Numbered from the stretch's first letter, positions 19,954-32,146 are shown. The stretch is 64,000 bases of DNA from Coix lacryma-jobi var. lacryma-jobi (GCA_009763385.1 CM019826.1:62249790-62313789); one strand, 5' to 3'. Made by a program: numbers and translations. The notes: generated from the letters alone by a model not told the origin.

Positions 19954-20872
19954 AGGAAATATTCAGCCACAACCACCGTGAAGGCGACACTAATCGGGAA
20001 TCCAAAGCGGCTAACCAAGGTAAGTTAGGCTAAGGTAAGTCTTTATCCCCCATTTAAATTTTCGTTTTTACTTAAGCAAATTAATTTTCTGCAAAATAGA
20101 TGCTTAGTAGGGAGATTAGGTGAAGCCTAAGGGGTTTAGGGCAGCCTTAGGGGTGGCGCCTGCCACCCCATGCTGGCGCCCGCCACCCTATAGGCCTCTT
20201 TTTCACTTAGCCAATCAAGTAGACAATCATCCCTAGCTCATAGACTCAAATAACACCAGGAGAGACTCATGCTTTTGCTCTTTTCAATGCACTCATTCAC
20301 TCCCATGTATCCTCCTCTCTCTTCACCTTCACTCCATCTTTTGGCCTCTTCTCCACTCAAAAATTCTGATGAGGAGTGATGAGGAGAGCACAAGTGAAAG
20401 AAGGAGTAGCTTTCAGTGGGAATTGCCCATAAAGGGGTGGCGCCCGCCACTTTTTCCTAGTGCCCGCCACCTCAATTTCCACATTACTGCACGAAGCTGC
20501 ACCCGAGTAAGTTTCCCACCATCCTTGGTATAAAGTATGACCAGGATAAAGAAGTGGTCTTTGAAAATTTTAAGCCCACTTACTCCATTTAGGAGGTTAC
20601 ACTCTTTGCACTTTGCAACGACACTACCACTTTATTCCCCACTTAGAATTTCAGTGGACATTACGAGGGAAACCTCATGTGTTGGTTGCAGACACAAATG
20701 GGCAAGTAGGGGTGGCGCCCGCCACTTTTTGGTGGCGCCCGCTAGGTGGGTGAAGCTTTCAGCCTTCCCCCTTCCATCCTCAGCCTATAAATACTACCCA
20801 CACCCCATGCAAGCTCCTACACCTCACTCAAAACACAAAACACCAGCCACCTTGAGCACTAGCGAGGAAGTC
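19954..20872 (+). other. Element H spacer with splice-donor-like sites and TATA
   Basis: No credible ORF. Contains AAG-GTAAGT (GTAAGT 20020-20025) and a second TAAGGTAAGT nearby, several GGTGGCGCCCGCCAC repeats (20150-20180, 20436, 20708), and TATAAATA at 20786-20793, about 85 bp before the ORF at 20873. The same GGTGGCGCC motif recurs in the LTR of H (about 46122 and 46400). Confidence 0.6.
20786..20793 (+). promoter_or_regulatory. Internal TATA box before H second ORF
   Basis: CCTATAAATACTACCC followed by an A/C-rich leader and the ATG at 20873. It looks like an internal promoter for the second ORF; this is inferred. Confidence 0.5.
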
Positions 20873-21180
20873 ATGGGCCCTCTCAAGAACTTCTTCACCG
20901 GCAAGAAGAAGAAGAGTAAGGGTGAGGGAAGTTCGTCGAGGGCAAACACTCACATTCACTTTGCTGGGAGTGATGAGGACAGTGCCGGGAGGGGTACTCC
21001 ATCCACCAACGAAATGTCGGTGGATCGAAACTCTGCGCCCACACACCAGGCCGGACCAACCATCCATGTTCTGAATTCCGTCGATGATATCATCTGGTAG
21101 AGTGATCGGAAACGTCAGGCCCAGAACATCCTCAGTGAGAGGGAGTTCGTTCACACTCTTTGGGAGGATCCACCCGGTAC
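20873..21180 (+). pseudogene. Element H second ORF, N-terminal part (broken)
   Basis: Starts MGPLKNFFTGKKKKSKGEG, a basic Lys-rich N-terminus, then a Ser/Asp-rich stretch; TAG at 21098-21100 ends it after 75 codons. The frame continues SDRKRQAQNILSEREFVHTLW up to the insertion of array R at 21181 and resumes at 32147. I do not recognise a named family. Athila elements carry an additional ORF besides gag-pol, and this may be that ORF, but its function is unknown. Confidence 0.55.
21176..21180. repeat. Target-site duplication GGTAC, left copy
   Basis: Matches 32142-32146 and brackets array R, including the solo LTR nested in its last LTR. Confidence 0.88.
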
Positions 21181-21983
21181 TGATGGGGGACGGCCCGATC
21201 TTCCGAGAGGTAGCGATACGTTCGATTGGTGGAGAACTCGACGTTGGCGATCCGGCTTCAAATCAGACACGATTCGAACCCTGCAACCGTTACACCACTA
21301 CTCCGTTGGTTATCAACCAAGCACAACTTGATTGACCTCGCCAAGAAGGCTAATCCTGCAAGCGAATCGAAGAACACAAGCAAGAAGGTAAAAATACGCA
21401 ATTTGAAATTGCAAATATGAATCTCACGAATTTATATGGAGGGTTCAAGAACTCGGTTCCAAAGGACTAATCGACACAGTGGAGGAGATCAAGAACGGGG
21501 GTCCTAGATCACTGTAAAAGGATTCGACACCACAGTTACAATGAACGATTCAGTTTCTCGATGGAAAACTAAACTCTAAACAAAACCCAAGACCTAACAA
21601 CAATGGCGGCGGCTAATTATAGGGTTTAGATCGTTGCCCCTGCTGGATGCGCCCCCTAATGGGCTCTAAGACGATACACGGCCCATTGGACCAAAAGACG
21701 GTGTCGCAGCACCCTGGCAGATTCTGGACGCTGACTTGTTTCGACGATTCCCGTTGACTCCGGACGTATTTTGATGTGATTCCAAAACCATTGGTTACTT
21801 ATCAAATTATCTTTCCAAGCATATCTAGTTCGTCGAAAACCGAGTCCGTATGCATCTGGTGCGTTGATTTTACCCGGAACTGCTTTTGAATTCCAAGGGT
21901 GACGAGGTAGCTGAGTTGGAGACAGATTGCAACATGGGGAAGACCATAGCGTCGGTGTGTCCAGCATGGCGATGTCCTCATCA
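21181..21983 (-). repeat. R LTR1
   Basis: 803 bp, TGATGGGGGACG to GTCCTCATCA. Followed to the right by TCCTCCCCTTCTT, the minus-strand polypurine tract AAGAAGGGGAGGA. The protease reading frame of interior 1 continues into this LTR as far as 21656. Confidence 0.85.
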
Positions 21984-23962
21984 TCCTCCCCTTCTTGATT
22001 TGGAGTCATCCTCGACTCCATCTTGGCGATGTCCTCATCATCCCCTCCTTCTAGAATTGGAGTCGTCCGCGACTCCATGTCATCTCCAAGCTCCTACAAA
22101 AGGTTATTGACCGCACAACACGAAACACAAGGCATAGAAATATGTGCAGCAACACTAACATGTTGAGAAAGCATAGTATAACAAGGAGCATAATTATTAT
22201 CATTAGTTGTAGCTAGAAAAGCACCTCCTTTTAACTTAATCTCATTATTTTTAGCAATGTCTATCGGGGGTTTATTTTTATTTTTAATCTCTTTAGCATG
22301 TTTAATAATATTCGTAGGAGACAAAGGCATCAAAGTAATTTTCTTGTCCTTATGTGTGATAGTGTATGTATTAGTTCTACCATGGTGTAAAGCATCATTA
22401 TCAAATTCCCATGGACGTCCTAACAAAATAGAACAAGCTTGCATAGGAACAACATCAAAATCAGCAGTATCATGGTAAGAACCTGTGAAAAAGCTAATGC
22501 GTGCTGATTTAGTTACCTTAGTCATACCATTATTATTGAACCATTGAAGTTTATACGGATATGAATGTTGTCGTGTGGTCAAGCCAAGCTTCTCAACCAA
22601 ATCTGAACTCACCAAGTTGTTGCAACTCCCGCTATCAATGATGGTGAGAACACGACAACCCTGCACAATGAGATACATGTGGAAAAAATTATGGCGTTAG
22701 ATCTTCATCTCTTCTTCTTCATGTCCCACACGTGTACTCAACACTCGCTGCACAAGAAGACTAGGATAGTCCGCAGCAGCAGCCACACAGTCAATGGTGA
22801 TGGTCTCCTTGTCTTGATCGTCCTCGGTGGAATCTGCAGCAATGTTAGCAGCAAGAGCTAAATCATCTTCAACATCACTAGTACTTACATATCCATCCTC
22901 GGTAGCAATGAAAGCACGATGACTGGGGAAATCCTTCATGACATGTCTCATGCCTTTGCTTTGGTGGCAAATGATTGTGGAGCTCGACGAGAAAGATCTA
23001 GTAGAAGCTCCCGAAGTGGCACCTTTCTTGAATTGTGGAATCTCCACATTAGACAATTTACTTACCCCTAAAGGTGTAGATGGTTGTGGAGCTGCAGGAA
23101 GCGTCGGCGTCTCTGGCTTGGAACGTTGCTGAAAAGGCCTCCCACTGTTATACCTGAAAGGTTGATGTCGTTTGCGTCTCTGTACTTCTCGTTCAGCTTT
23201 AAGAGCAAGATGATAAAATTGGCTGAACCTATTCCAATCTTTGTAATCAAGAATATCCTGGATATCACGATTCAAACCACCAAAGAATCTAGCACTAGCA
23301 TCATCATCATCTTCATGTATACTACAACGTGCTAAACCAATAAGCAATTCTTGATAATATGCCTCTACTCCTTTATCAACTTGTTTTAAAGTTTGTAGTT
23401 TCAAACGTAAATCACGTTGGTAATAAGGAGGAACAAAACGAGATTTCATGCGTTGCTTTAAAGCATTCCAAGTTTGAGGCACAACAGCAGCATTATTAGC
23501 TTTGCAAAGATCACTCCACCAGAATAAGGCAAAATTATTAAACTCACTGGTAGCAAGTCTAACTCTATGCTCAGCAGGAACATTATGAGAATCAAATTTT
23601 TGTTGAACACCAAGTTCCCAATCTAAATATGTCTCTGGATCCATATTACCAGCAAAAGGAGGTAGGCTAAATTTAATTTTAGCAAAAGGATCATTATTAT
23701 GGTTAATACCTCCCATACCGCGACGATTGAAGTTGAGGCGGCGACGTGGACTAGCGTCAGCATCCGCATCGTCATCACCAAAAGCATCCGCATCTTCGTC
23801 ATCACGATGAGGTTGAGGGCGTTGTTCAAGTTGTTCAATGCGGTTGACCAGATTGTTCACGTTGCACGTCAGCTCGGTCATGAGGTTGCGTTGTTCATTC
23901 ATGAATGTTGTAAGCTCGTCTTTGGACACGCACTCATTGAAGTCCGCCGGGATTCCTGCCAT
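21656..23962 (-). pseudogene. gag: R copy 1 gag-protease, reading into the LTR
   Basis: One frame of 769 codons with two stops. The start MAGIPADFNECVSKDEL is at 23962. Gag has KIKFSLPPFAGNMDPETYLDW and ALFWWSDL (Retrotrans_gag type). Its knuckle is damaged: CHQSKGMRHVMKDF here against CHRCKGMGHVMKDC in copy 2. TAA at 22697-22699 (CAA in copy 2) precedes the protease with LTIIDSGSCNNLV and SILLGRPW. TAG at 22094-22096 (CAG in copy 2) precedes a DDEDIA-repeat tail whose last 109 codons lie in LTR1. There is no RT. Confidence 0.85.
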
Positions 23963-25289
23963 TATTAGAAGATAGAAAAAGACAACAGCAAAGTATTATC
24001 CCTATCAACTAAAAGGAACCAAGTGGTGGTGGTGGTAAAAGTGGAATGCAAAATCACAAGTGGCTTACCACCATCTAGCCTGTAGTCTTACCAACGCCAA
24101 ACAAGATAAAACCAAAGTGACAAAGCAATCTGTTGTTGAGCGTGGGTAACTGTTGCAAGATGAACCTGTGCTGACAGAAGTATATGTGGAGCTATAGGTA
24201 GGCAAGGATGAGCAATTAACAAATACAGATTAGCAAAGTTCAATAAGTATCCAAAGCACAAGTCACAATTGCTGGGTAAGACGTGTGTGAACGTATCGCA
24301 ACAAGATGAAACAATGAACGATGGAAAGAACTCACAGAACAAGCAAAGAGCACTGATTTTTCCTTTTCCTGAATTTTCCCGTGATTTTCTAAAAATGTAC
24401 TAGTAGGAATCAAACTTTTTTATTTTTTCACTATTTTTTTATATTTTTCCCGGAACAAGGATCACAAAATATGTAACCACAAACATTGGCACCTTCAACT
24501 GAGGTCAGATGTGGTCTACAAAAAATTTGCACGTTCTCTAAAAAGCGTGCAGAAACCTTGTCAATTTTTTTTCTTTATTTTCCTGAATTTTTTTGGCAAT
24601 TTTGAGGGGACCAAAAAGGGTGAAGCAAAGTTTGTGTCAGCTCCAAATGGTGTCAAGAATCTCCACAAAAAATTTCAGATTTTTCGGACAAACGAGCGAA
24701 AAGTTATGCCTGTTTTAGTGAAGGTATCTCTAGTTATGTTTTTCGAAAGGCACAACACGAAAACAGAAGTTAGGGCAACTCGGCAGCGGAAGTTAGGGCA
24801 AAGCGACCCGAAACTCCAACACCAATCACAAGAGCAAGCGTCCTTGTGACTAACAGCAGTAGGTAGATGCCAGATGATGTAAGGAGGGCTGCGATGCAGG
24901 CAAAAAAAATTAGAGCGGTTGGCAACCTATCCAGGGTTTGCGCGGCGGCGAGAAGTTACACAAGGCGGCTAGTGGAGCAAGTCGAGTAAAGTGGTGGCTT
25001 CGACTTGTTGTTTAGGAACGGTGGTTGGGATAGCGGCGGAAACAAAGAAACAGCAATGAGCACGTTGAACTACGACAACGAACACAACCTAAACCAGCAA
25101 CAAGACTCGACCACGGACACAAACTCAACAAAGCGAAACTGAAACGAAATTGCAAAGGCACAAAGCCGATAGGACAGCGGAAATTGACATATTTTTTGGC
25201 TTTTTGTGGACTGTAGGTAATAAACAAATATGAATCTAAGGGAAAACGAGATTATACCTCGCGGGAAACCTGAAATATCCGATACTAAT
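23963..25289 (-). other. R interior 1 leader and PBS
   Basis: 1.3 kb untranslated leader between LTR2 and gag with no credible ORF. Next to the LTR it reads, on the minus strand, TTAGTATCGGATATTTC; copy 2 reads TTGGTATCGGATATTTC. That is PBS-like (TGGTATC start), though only the first seven bases match initiator tRNA-Met. The right third contains G/A-rich direct repeats GTTAGGGCAA. Confidence 0.65.
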
Positions 25290-26093
25290 TGATGGAGGAC
25301 GACCCGATCTTCTGAGTGGTAGCGATACGTTCGATTGGTGGAGAACTCGACGTTGGCGATCCGGCTTCAAATCAGACATGATTCGAACCCTGCAACTATT
25401 ACACCACTGCTCCGTTGGTTATCAACCAAGCACAACTTGATTGACCTCGCCAAGAAGGCTAATCCTGTAAGGGAATCGAAGAACACAAGCAAGAAGGTAA
25501 AAATACGCAATTTGAAATTGCAAATATGAATCTCACGAATTTATATGGAGGGTTCAAGAACTCGGTTCCAAAGGACTAATCGACACAGTGGAGGAGATCA
25601 AGAACGGGGGTCCTAGATCACCGTAAAAGGATTCGACACCACAGTTACAATGAACGATTCAGTTTCTCGATGGAAAACTAAACTCTAAACAGAACCCAAG
25701 ACCTAACGACGACGTCGGCGGCTAATTATTGGGTTTAGATCGTCGCCCATGCTGCACGCGCCCTCTAATGGGCTCTAAGACGATACACGGCCCATTGGAC
25801 CAAAAGACGGTGTCGCAGCACCCTGGCAGATTCTGGACGCTGACTTGTTTCGACGATTCTCGTTGACTCCTGACGTATTTTGACGTGATTCCAAAGCCAT
25901 TGGTTAGCTTATCAAATTATGTTTCCAAGCATATCTAGTTCGTCGAAATCGGAGTCCGTATGCATCCAGGGCGTTGATTTTACCTGGGACTGCTCCTGAA
26001 TTCCGAGGGTGACGAGGTAGCTGAGTTGGAGAAGGATTGCAACATGGGGAAGACCATGGCGTCGGTGTGTCCAGCGTGGCGATGTCCTCATCA
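25290..26093 (-). repeat. R LTR2 (shared by both interiors)
   Basis: 804 bp, TGATGGAGGACG to GTCCTCATCA. It has interior 1's leader on its left and interior 2's PPT on its right, so it serves as 5' LTR of one unit and 3' LTR of the other. Confidence 0.85.
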
Positions 26094-28073
26094 TCCTCCC
26101 CTTCATGATTTGGAGTCGTCCTCGACTTCATCTTGGCGATGTCCTCATCATCCCGTCCTTTTAGAATTGGAGTCGTCCGCGACTCCATGTCATCTCCAAG
26201 CTCCTGCAAAAGGTTAGTGACCGTACAACGCGAAACACAAGGCATAGGAATATGTGCAGCAACACTAACATGTCGAGAAAGCAAAGTATAACAAGGAGCA
26301 TAATTATTATCATTAGTTGTAGCTAGAAAAGCACCTCCTTTTAACTTAATCTCATTATTTTGTAGCAATGTCTATCGGGGGTTTATTTTTATTTTTAATC
26401 TCTTTAGCATGTTTAATAATATCCGTAGGAGACAAAGGCAGCAAAGTAATTTTCTTGTCCTTATGTGTGATAGTGTATGTATTAGTTCTACCATGGTGTA
26501 AAGCATCATTATCAAATTCTCATTGATGTCCTAACAAAATGGAACAAGCTTGCATAGGAACAACATCAAAATCAACAGTATCATGGTAAGAACCTGTGAA
26601 AAAGCTAATGCGTGCTGATTTAGTTACCTTAGTCATACCATTATTATTGAACCATTGAAGTTTATACGGATATGAATGTTGTCGTGTGGTCAAGCCAAGC
26701 TTCTCAACCAAATCTGAACTCACTAAGTTGTTGCAACTCCCGCTATCAATGATGGTGAGAACACGACAACCCTGCACAATGAGATACATGTGGAACAAAT
26801 TGTGGCGTTGGATCTTCATCTCTTCTTCTTCATGTCCTACACGTGTACTCAACACTCGCTACACAAGAAGACTAGGATAGTCCACAGCAGCAGCCACAGA
26901 GTCAATGGTGATGGTCTCCTTGTCTTGATCGTACTCGGTGGAATCTGCAACAATGTTAGTAGCAAGAGCTAAATCATCTTCAATATCACTAGTACTTACA
27001 TATCCATCCTCGGTAGCAATGAAAGCACGACGACTGGGGCAATCCTTCATGACATGTCCCATGCCTTTGCATCGGTGGCAAATGATTGTAGAGCTGGACG
27101 AGGAAGATCAAGTAGAAGCTCCCGAAGTGGCACCTTTCTTGAATTGTGGAATCTGCACATTAGACAATTTACTTACCCCTAAAGGTGTAGATGGTTGTGG
27201 TGCTGCAGGAAGTGTGGGCGTCTCCGGCTCGGAACGTTGCTGAAAAGGCCTCCCACTGTTATACCTGAAAGGTTGATGTTGTTTGCGTCCCTGTACTTCT
27301 CGTTCAACTTTAAGAGCAAGATGATAAAATTGGCTGAACCTATTCCAATCTTTGTAATCAAGAATATCCTGGATATCACGATTCAAACCACCAAAGAATC
27401 TAGCACTAGCATCATCATCATCTTCATGTATACCACAACGTGCTAAACCAATAAGCAATTCTTGATAATATGCCTCTACTCATTTATCAACTTGTTTTAA
27501 AGTTTGCAGTTTCAAACGTAAATCACGTTGGTAATAAGGAGGAACAAAACGAGATTTCATGCGTTGCTTTAAAGCATTCCAAGTTTGAGGCACAGCAGCA
27601 GCATTATTAGCATTGCAAAGATCACTCCACCAGAATAAGGCAAAATTAGTAAACTCACTAGTGGCAAGTCTAACTCTATGCTCAGCAGGACCATTATGAG
27701 AATCAAATTTTTGTTAAACAGCAAGTTCCCAATCTAAATATGTCTCAGGATCCATATTACCAGCAAAAGGAGGTAGGCTAAATTTAATTTTAGCAAAAGG
27801 ATCATTATTATGGTTATTACCTCTCATACTGCGACAATTGAAGTTGAGGCGGCGACGTGGACCATCGTCAGCATCCGCATCATCATCACAAAAAGCATCT
27901 GTATCTTCGTCATCACGATGAGGTTGAGGGCGTTGTTCAAGCTGTTCAATGCGGTTGACCAGATTGTTCACGTTGCGCGTCAGCTCGGTCATGAGGTTGC
28001 GTTGTTCATTCATGAATGTTGTAAGCTCGCCTTTGGACACGCACTCATTGAAGTCTGCCGAGATTGCTGCCAT
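25904..28073 (-). pseudogene. gag: R copy 2 gag-protease (more decayed)
   Basis: Same protein as copy 1, starting MAAISADFNECVSKGEL at 28073. Stops occur at 27714-27716 (TAA; CAA in copy 1), near 27482 (TGA), near 27106 (TGA), 26859-26861 (TAG; CAG in copy 1) and 26520-26522 (TGA; TGG in copy 1), with a one-base shift near 26362. The zinc knuckle CHRCKGMGHVMKDC and protease motif LTIIDSGSCNNLV are intact. The tail NLLQELGDDMESR reads on into LTR2 without the TAG of copy 1. Confidence 0.83.
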
Positions 28074-29409
28074 TGTTAGAAGATAGAAAAGGACAACAGC
28101 AAAGTATTATCCCTATCAACTAAAAGGAACCAAGTGGTGGTGGTGAAAGTGGAATGCAAAATCACAAGCGGCTTACCACCATCTAGCCTGTAGTCTTACC
28201 AACGCCAAAGAAGATAAAACCAAAGTTACAAAGCAATCTGTTGTTGAGCGTGGGTAACTGTTGCAAGATGACCTGTGCTGACAGAAGTATATGTGGAGCT
28301 ATAGGTTGGCACAATATGACAGCAAGGATGAGCAATTAACGAATACAGATTAGCAAAGTTCAATAAGTATCCAAAGCACAAGTCACAATTGCTGGGTAAA
28401 ACGTGTGTGAACGTAGCGCAATAAGATAAAACAAAGAACGATGGAAACAACTCACAGAACAGGCAAAGAGCACTGATTTTTCCTTTTCCTGAATTTTCCC
28501 GTGATTTTCTAAAAAGGTACTACTAGGAATCAAACTTTTTTATTTTTTCACTATTTTTTTATATTTTTCCTGGAACAAGGATCACAAAAGATGTAACCAC
28601 AAAAATTGGCACCTTCAACTGAGGTCAGATGTGGTCTACAGAAAATTTTCACGTTCTCTGAAAAGCGTGCAGAAACCTTGTCAATTTTTTTTCTTTATTT
28701 TCCCGAATCTTTTTGGCAATTTTGAGGGGACCAAACAAGGTGAAGCTATGTTTCGGTCGGCTCCAAACGGTGTCAAGAATCTCCACAAAAAGTTTCAGAT
28801 TTTTTGGACAAACGAGCGAAAAGTCATGCCTGTTTTAGTGAAGGTATCTCTAGTTATGTTTTCCGAAAGGCACAACACGAAAACAGAAGTTAGGGCAACG
28901 CGGCAGCGGCAGTTAGGGCAAAGCGACCCGAAACTCCAACACCGATCACAAGAGCAAGCGTCCTTGTGACTAACAGCAGTAGGTAGATGCCAGATGATGT
29001 AAGGAGGGCTGCGATGCAGGCAAAAAAAAATAGAGCGGTTGGCAACCTAGCTAGGGTTTGCGCGGCGGTGAGAAGTTACACAAGGCGGCTAGCGGGGCAA
29101 GTCGAGTAAAGTGGTGACTTCAACTTGTTGTTTAGGAACGGTGGATGAGATAGCGGCGGAAACAAAGAAACAGCAATGAGCACGTTGAACTACGACGACG
29201 AACACAACCTAAACCAGCAACAAGACTCGACCACGGACACAAACTCAACAAAGCGAAACTGAAACGAAATTGCAAAGGCACAAAGGCAATAGGACAACGG
29301 AAATTGACATATTTTTTGGCTTTTTGTGGACTGTAGGTTATAAACAAATATGAATCTAAGGGCAAACGAGATTATACCTTGCGGGAAACCTGAAATATCC
29401 GATACCAAT
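28074..29409 (-). other. R interior 2 leader and PBS
   Basis: 1.34 kb leader, close to that of copy 1. The minus strand begins TTGGTATCGGATATTTCAGG after LTR3. No gene is seen in it. Confidence 0.65.
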
Positions 29410-30207
29410 TGATGGGGGACGACCCGATGTTCTGAGAGGTAGCGATTCTTTCGATTGGTGGAGAACTCGACGTTGGTGATGCCGCTTCAAATCAGACACG
29501 ATTCGAACCCTTCAACCATTACACCACTGCTCCGTGGTTATCACCAGCACAACTTGATTGACCTCGCCAAGAAGGCTAATCTGCAAGCTAATCGAAGAAC
29601 ACAAGCAAGAAGGTAAAAACACGCAATCTGAAATTGCAAATATGAATCTCACGAATTTATATGGAGGGTTCAAGAACTCGGTTCCAAAGAACTAATTGAC
29701 ACAGTGGAGGAGATCAAGAACGGGGGTCCTGGATCACTGTAAAAGGATTCGACACCACAGTTACAATGAACGATTCAGTTTCTCGATGGAAAACTAAACT
29801 ACAAACAAAACCCAAGACCGAACGACGACGGCGGTGGCTAATTATAGGGTTTAGGTTGTCGCCCCTGCTGGACGCGTCCCCTAATGGGCTCTAAGACGAT
29901 ACACGGCCCATCGGACCAAAAGGCGGTGTCGCAGCACCCTGGCAGATTCTGGACGTTGACTTGTTTCGACGATTTCCGTTGACTCCGGATGTATTTTGAC
30001 ATTATTCCAAAGCCATTTGTTAGCTTATCAAATTATCTTTCCAAGCATATCTAGTTCGTTGAAAACGGAGTCCGTATGCATCCGGTGCGTTGATTTTACC
30101 CGGAACTGCTCCTGAATTCCGAGGGTGACGAGGTAGCTGAGTTGGAGACGGATTGCAACATGGGGAAGACCATGGCGTCGGTGTGTCCAGCGTGGCGATG
30201 TCCTCAT
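29410..30207 (-). repeat. R LTR3, interrupted at its last bases
   Basis: TGATGGGGGACG to GTCCTCAT, then solo LTR C and its TSD; the final CA of the LTR is at 32140-32141. Total LTR length without the insert is 800 bp, as in LTR1 and LTR2. Confidence 0.85.
30203..30207. repeat. Target-site duplication CTCAT, left copy
   Basis: Repeated at 32135-32139 on the other side of solo LTR C. Confidence 0.85.
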
Positions 30208-30596
30208 TGCGGATACATGGGTGTATACCGAGTCTCTGAGTGATGAGTGATTGTCAACTGGGATGATGCGCATGCTCTTTGGCTTGTGTTGTGCAGGTGT
30301 CGAGCACGGATACAGTGATCGAAGTCAAGGTGAAGGTCAAGTAGAGACGTGCCGTGCCGAGGGACCGAGAGTGGCGAAGGGCGGACGTGAGGCTTGGACT
30401 GAGGGACCAGTGGCCCGAGGATCAGCTGTGGTGGCTGACAGCCTAGGACAGTGACGAGCGAAGACTTGCGGTCATGTGTTGCTCGGGTCGAGGACCTGGG
30501 GACACGTGTCGGTGGACGGGGTGCACGGGCGGTGCATCCTCTCTACAGCTTCGGTTTGGTGGTAGAGCCAGAGAAAAACCATCGGGTGGACGGTTT

Positions 30597-30821
30597 CCAG
30601 GTTTGGGCCTCAAAACCTGGGCGCTGATGGTTTCCGAGTTTGGGCCACAAAACTCGAACTGAGGACGGTTTCCAGGTTTGGGCCTCAAAACCTGGGTGCT
30701 GCGGGTTTGCTGAGTTTGGGCCTCAAAACTCAGGCCTTGGATGGCTGGTTTGCCGGTTTGGGCCTCAAAACCGGGGGTTGGCTGTGAAGGCTGGTTTCCC
30801 GGTTTGGGCCACAAAACCGGG
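30597..30821 (+). repeat. LTR stem-loop array, copy C (6 units)
   Basis: Units start near 30597, 30634, 30672, 30710, 30752 and 30798, with arms CCAGG/CCTGG, CCGAG/CTCGA (one mispair), CCAGG/CCTGG, CTGAG/CTCAG, GCCGG/CCGGG (end mispair) and CCCGG/CCGGG. Order matches LTR A. Confidence 0.86.
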
Positions 30822-31609
30822 GGTGCGACGTCCAAGAAAAGGACAAGCAGAGCGGTGGCGGCACGTGGCGGCGATCGGTGAGGTTGCGTCGAGGCAAGGC
30901 TACCAGTTGTGCGGGCGTGGCCGTCGGATCACCACCTACCCGAGTTGGTCCAGAATAACCCTAGGGTTTAGCTGGTTCGCTCTGTATATAGTTGAGGGGT
31001 AGAGTAGGAATTAGAAATTAGGATAAGTAGAGGGAGACACCCTCCTCCCATTTGATCTCAATCATTTGCTCTTTGCTTCTAGGGTTTCCTGCTCTCCCAC
31101 TCCCCTGCTGTAGCTAACTGAGATCCACAGAGAAGAGAACAATACCTCTGTGCTCGTGAGATTTTGAGAGAGTGAGACCATAATTCACTATTGTAGCGTG
31201 TGGTACCACACGGTTGCAAATCGTGGTTGTGATTCGGTTTTGTTCGTTTCTTCGTGGATGCTTTCTCCACGTTTTTCCCATCGATCGTCTCTTTCTTGGT
31301 GTGTCTTTTGGAAATCCGTTGGAACCAGTTGTTCTAGATCGTGAGGCACTTCTTTCACCGAAGGAATTCATCCCTACCCCTCACGACCTAGTAGATGGGT
31401 TGATTTTCGTTTTTGGATCGATTTTGCTCCCTTTCCCGATTTCTTCCCAATCCATCGATTTGGAGTTAGATGCGAGCCATGTCCCCATGGGATAGCTCAC
31501 TAACCTCCTTGAGACTCATATACCAAGTCTTAGCCTTAGTGCTTTGATTCGGAGGAGACGAGTGGATTTCGCGGAAGACTGTGTTTTGATTGATCATCGG
31601 ACGCTGAGT

Positions 31610-31862
31610 TCGTGAGCATCGGACGCTGTGCTCAAACCATCGAAGCGTCCGGTGCCACATGTCGTCTGACAGTACTCTTTAAGGAGCATCGGACGCTGAC
31701 CATCGGAGCGTCCGTTGCCATCGGACGCACCGGGGGTCAGGCATCAGACGCTAGGGTTGCACTGTAGCAGCGTCCGATGCTGGTCCAGTAAGGTTCCAGA
31801 AGTGTCCTGTTTGCATCAGACGCGTCCGGTGCTTTGACATCGGACGCTGCCAGCGTCCGATG
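31610..31862 (+). repeat. CATCGGACGC / GCGTCCGATG array in LTR C
   Basis: About ten copies of ATCGGACGCT or its reverse AGCGTCCGATG, some facing each other (for example GACATCGGACGCTGCC then AGCGTCCGATGC near 31840). They occupy the place where LTRs A and B have GGACAGTCC palindromes. Confidence 0.8.
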
Positions 31863-32146
31863 CTACTGAGTTTGCGCAGTTTCGTCCGCGGTTCATTCGT
31901 CTTTTGTCGGTTTTGATTTCCGGCTTTTGCGTTGGGTTTGTAGAGTTGTGAAGTGTCTCGCTGTGCTTCTTGGAAGCATCCACCCTACATCTAGGGTCGT
32001 GGACACTCGCAAGCTCTCTGTTTGCTTTTGGGGTGATTCTCGGGATAGTAGCTGAAAGTTTCCGAAAGGAATTTTTGAAGCTCCCATTCACCCCCCCCCT
32101 CTGGTCGCTTTCTGGTAGCATTCTCGCTCCTTCACTCATCAGGTAC

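Larger units (their letters stand above)
30208..32134 (+). mobile_element. Solo copia LTR C
   Basis: 1927 bp, TGCGGATACATGG to CTCGCTCCTTCA, the same family as LTR A and with the same start. It has a 5-bp TSD (CTCAT) and no interior, so it is a solo LTR. It carries the stem-loop array (30597-30821), TATATAG near 30985, a CATCGGACGC array (31610-31862), and the C-run 3' end CCATTC...CTCTGGTCGC. Confidence 0.9.
21181..32141 (-). mobile_element. Gypsy gag-protease tandem array R (LTR-int-LTR-int-LTR)
   Basis: Three LTRs of about 800 bp alternate with two interiors of about 3.3 kb, period about 4.1 kb, in minus orientation. LTR ends are TGATG(G/A)GG(G/A)(G/A)C and GTCCTCATCA. One TSD pair (GGTAC) flanks the array. 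Each interior encodes only Gag and protease; there is no RT, RNase H or integrase, so it must depend on other elements. Solo LTR C sits inside the last four bases of LTR3. Confidence 0.85.

Noticed and set aside
29410..30207. R array truncated at 30207
   Set aside because: The last CA of the LTR and the GGTAC duplication are found after solo LTR C at 32140-32146, so the array is complete.
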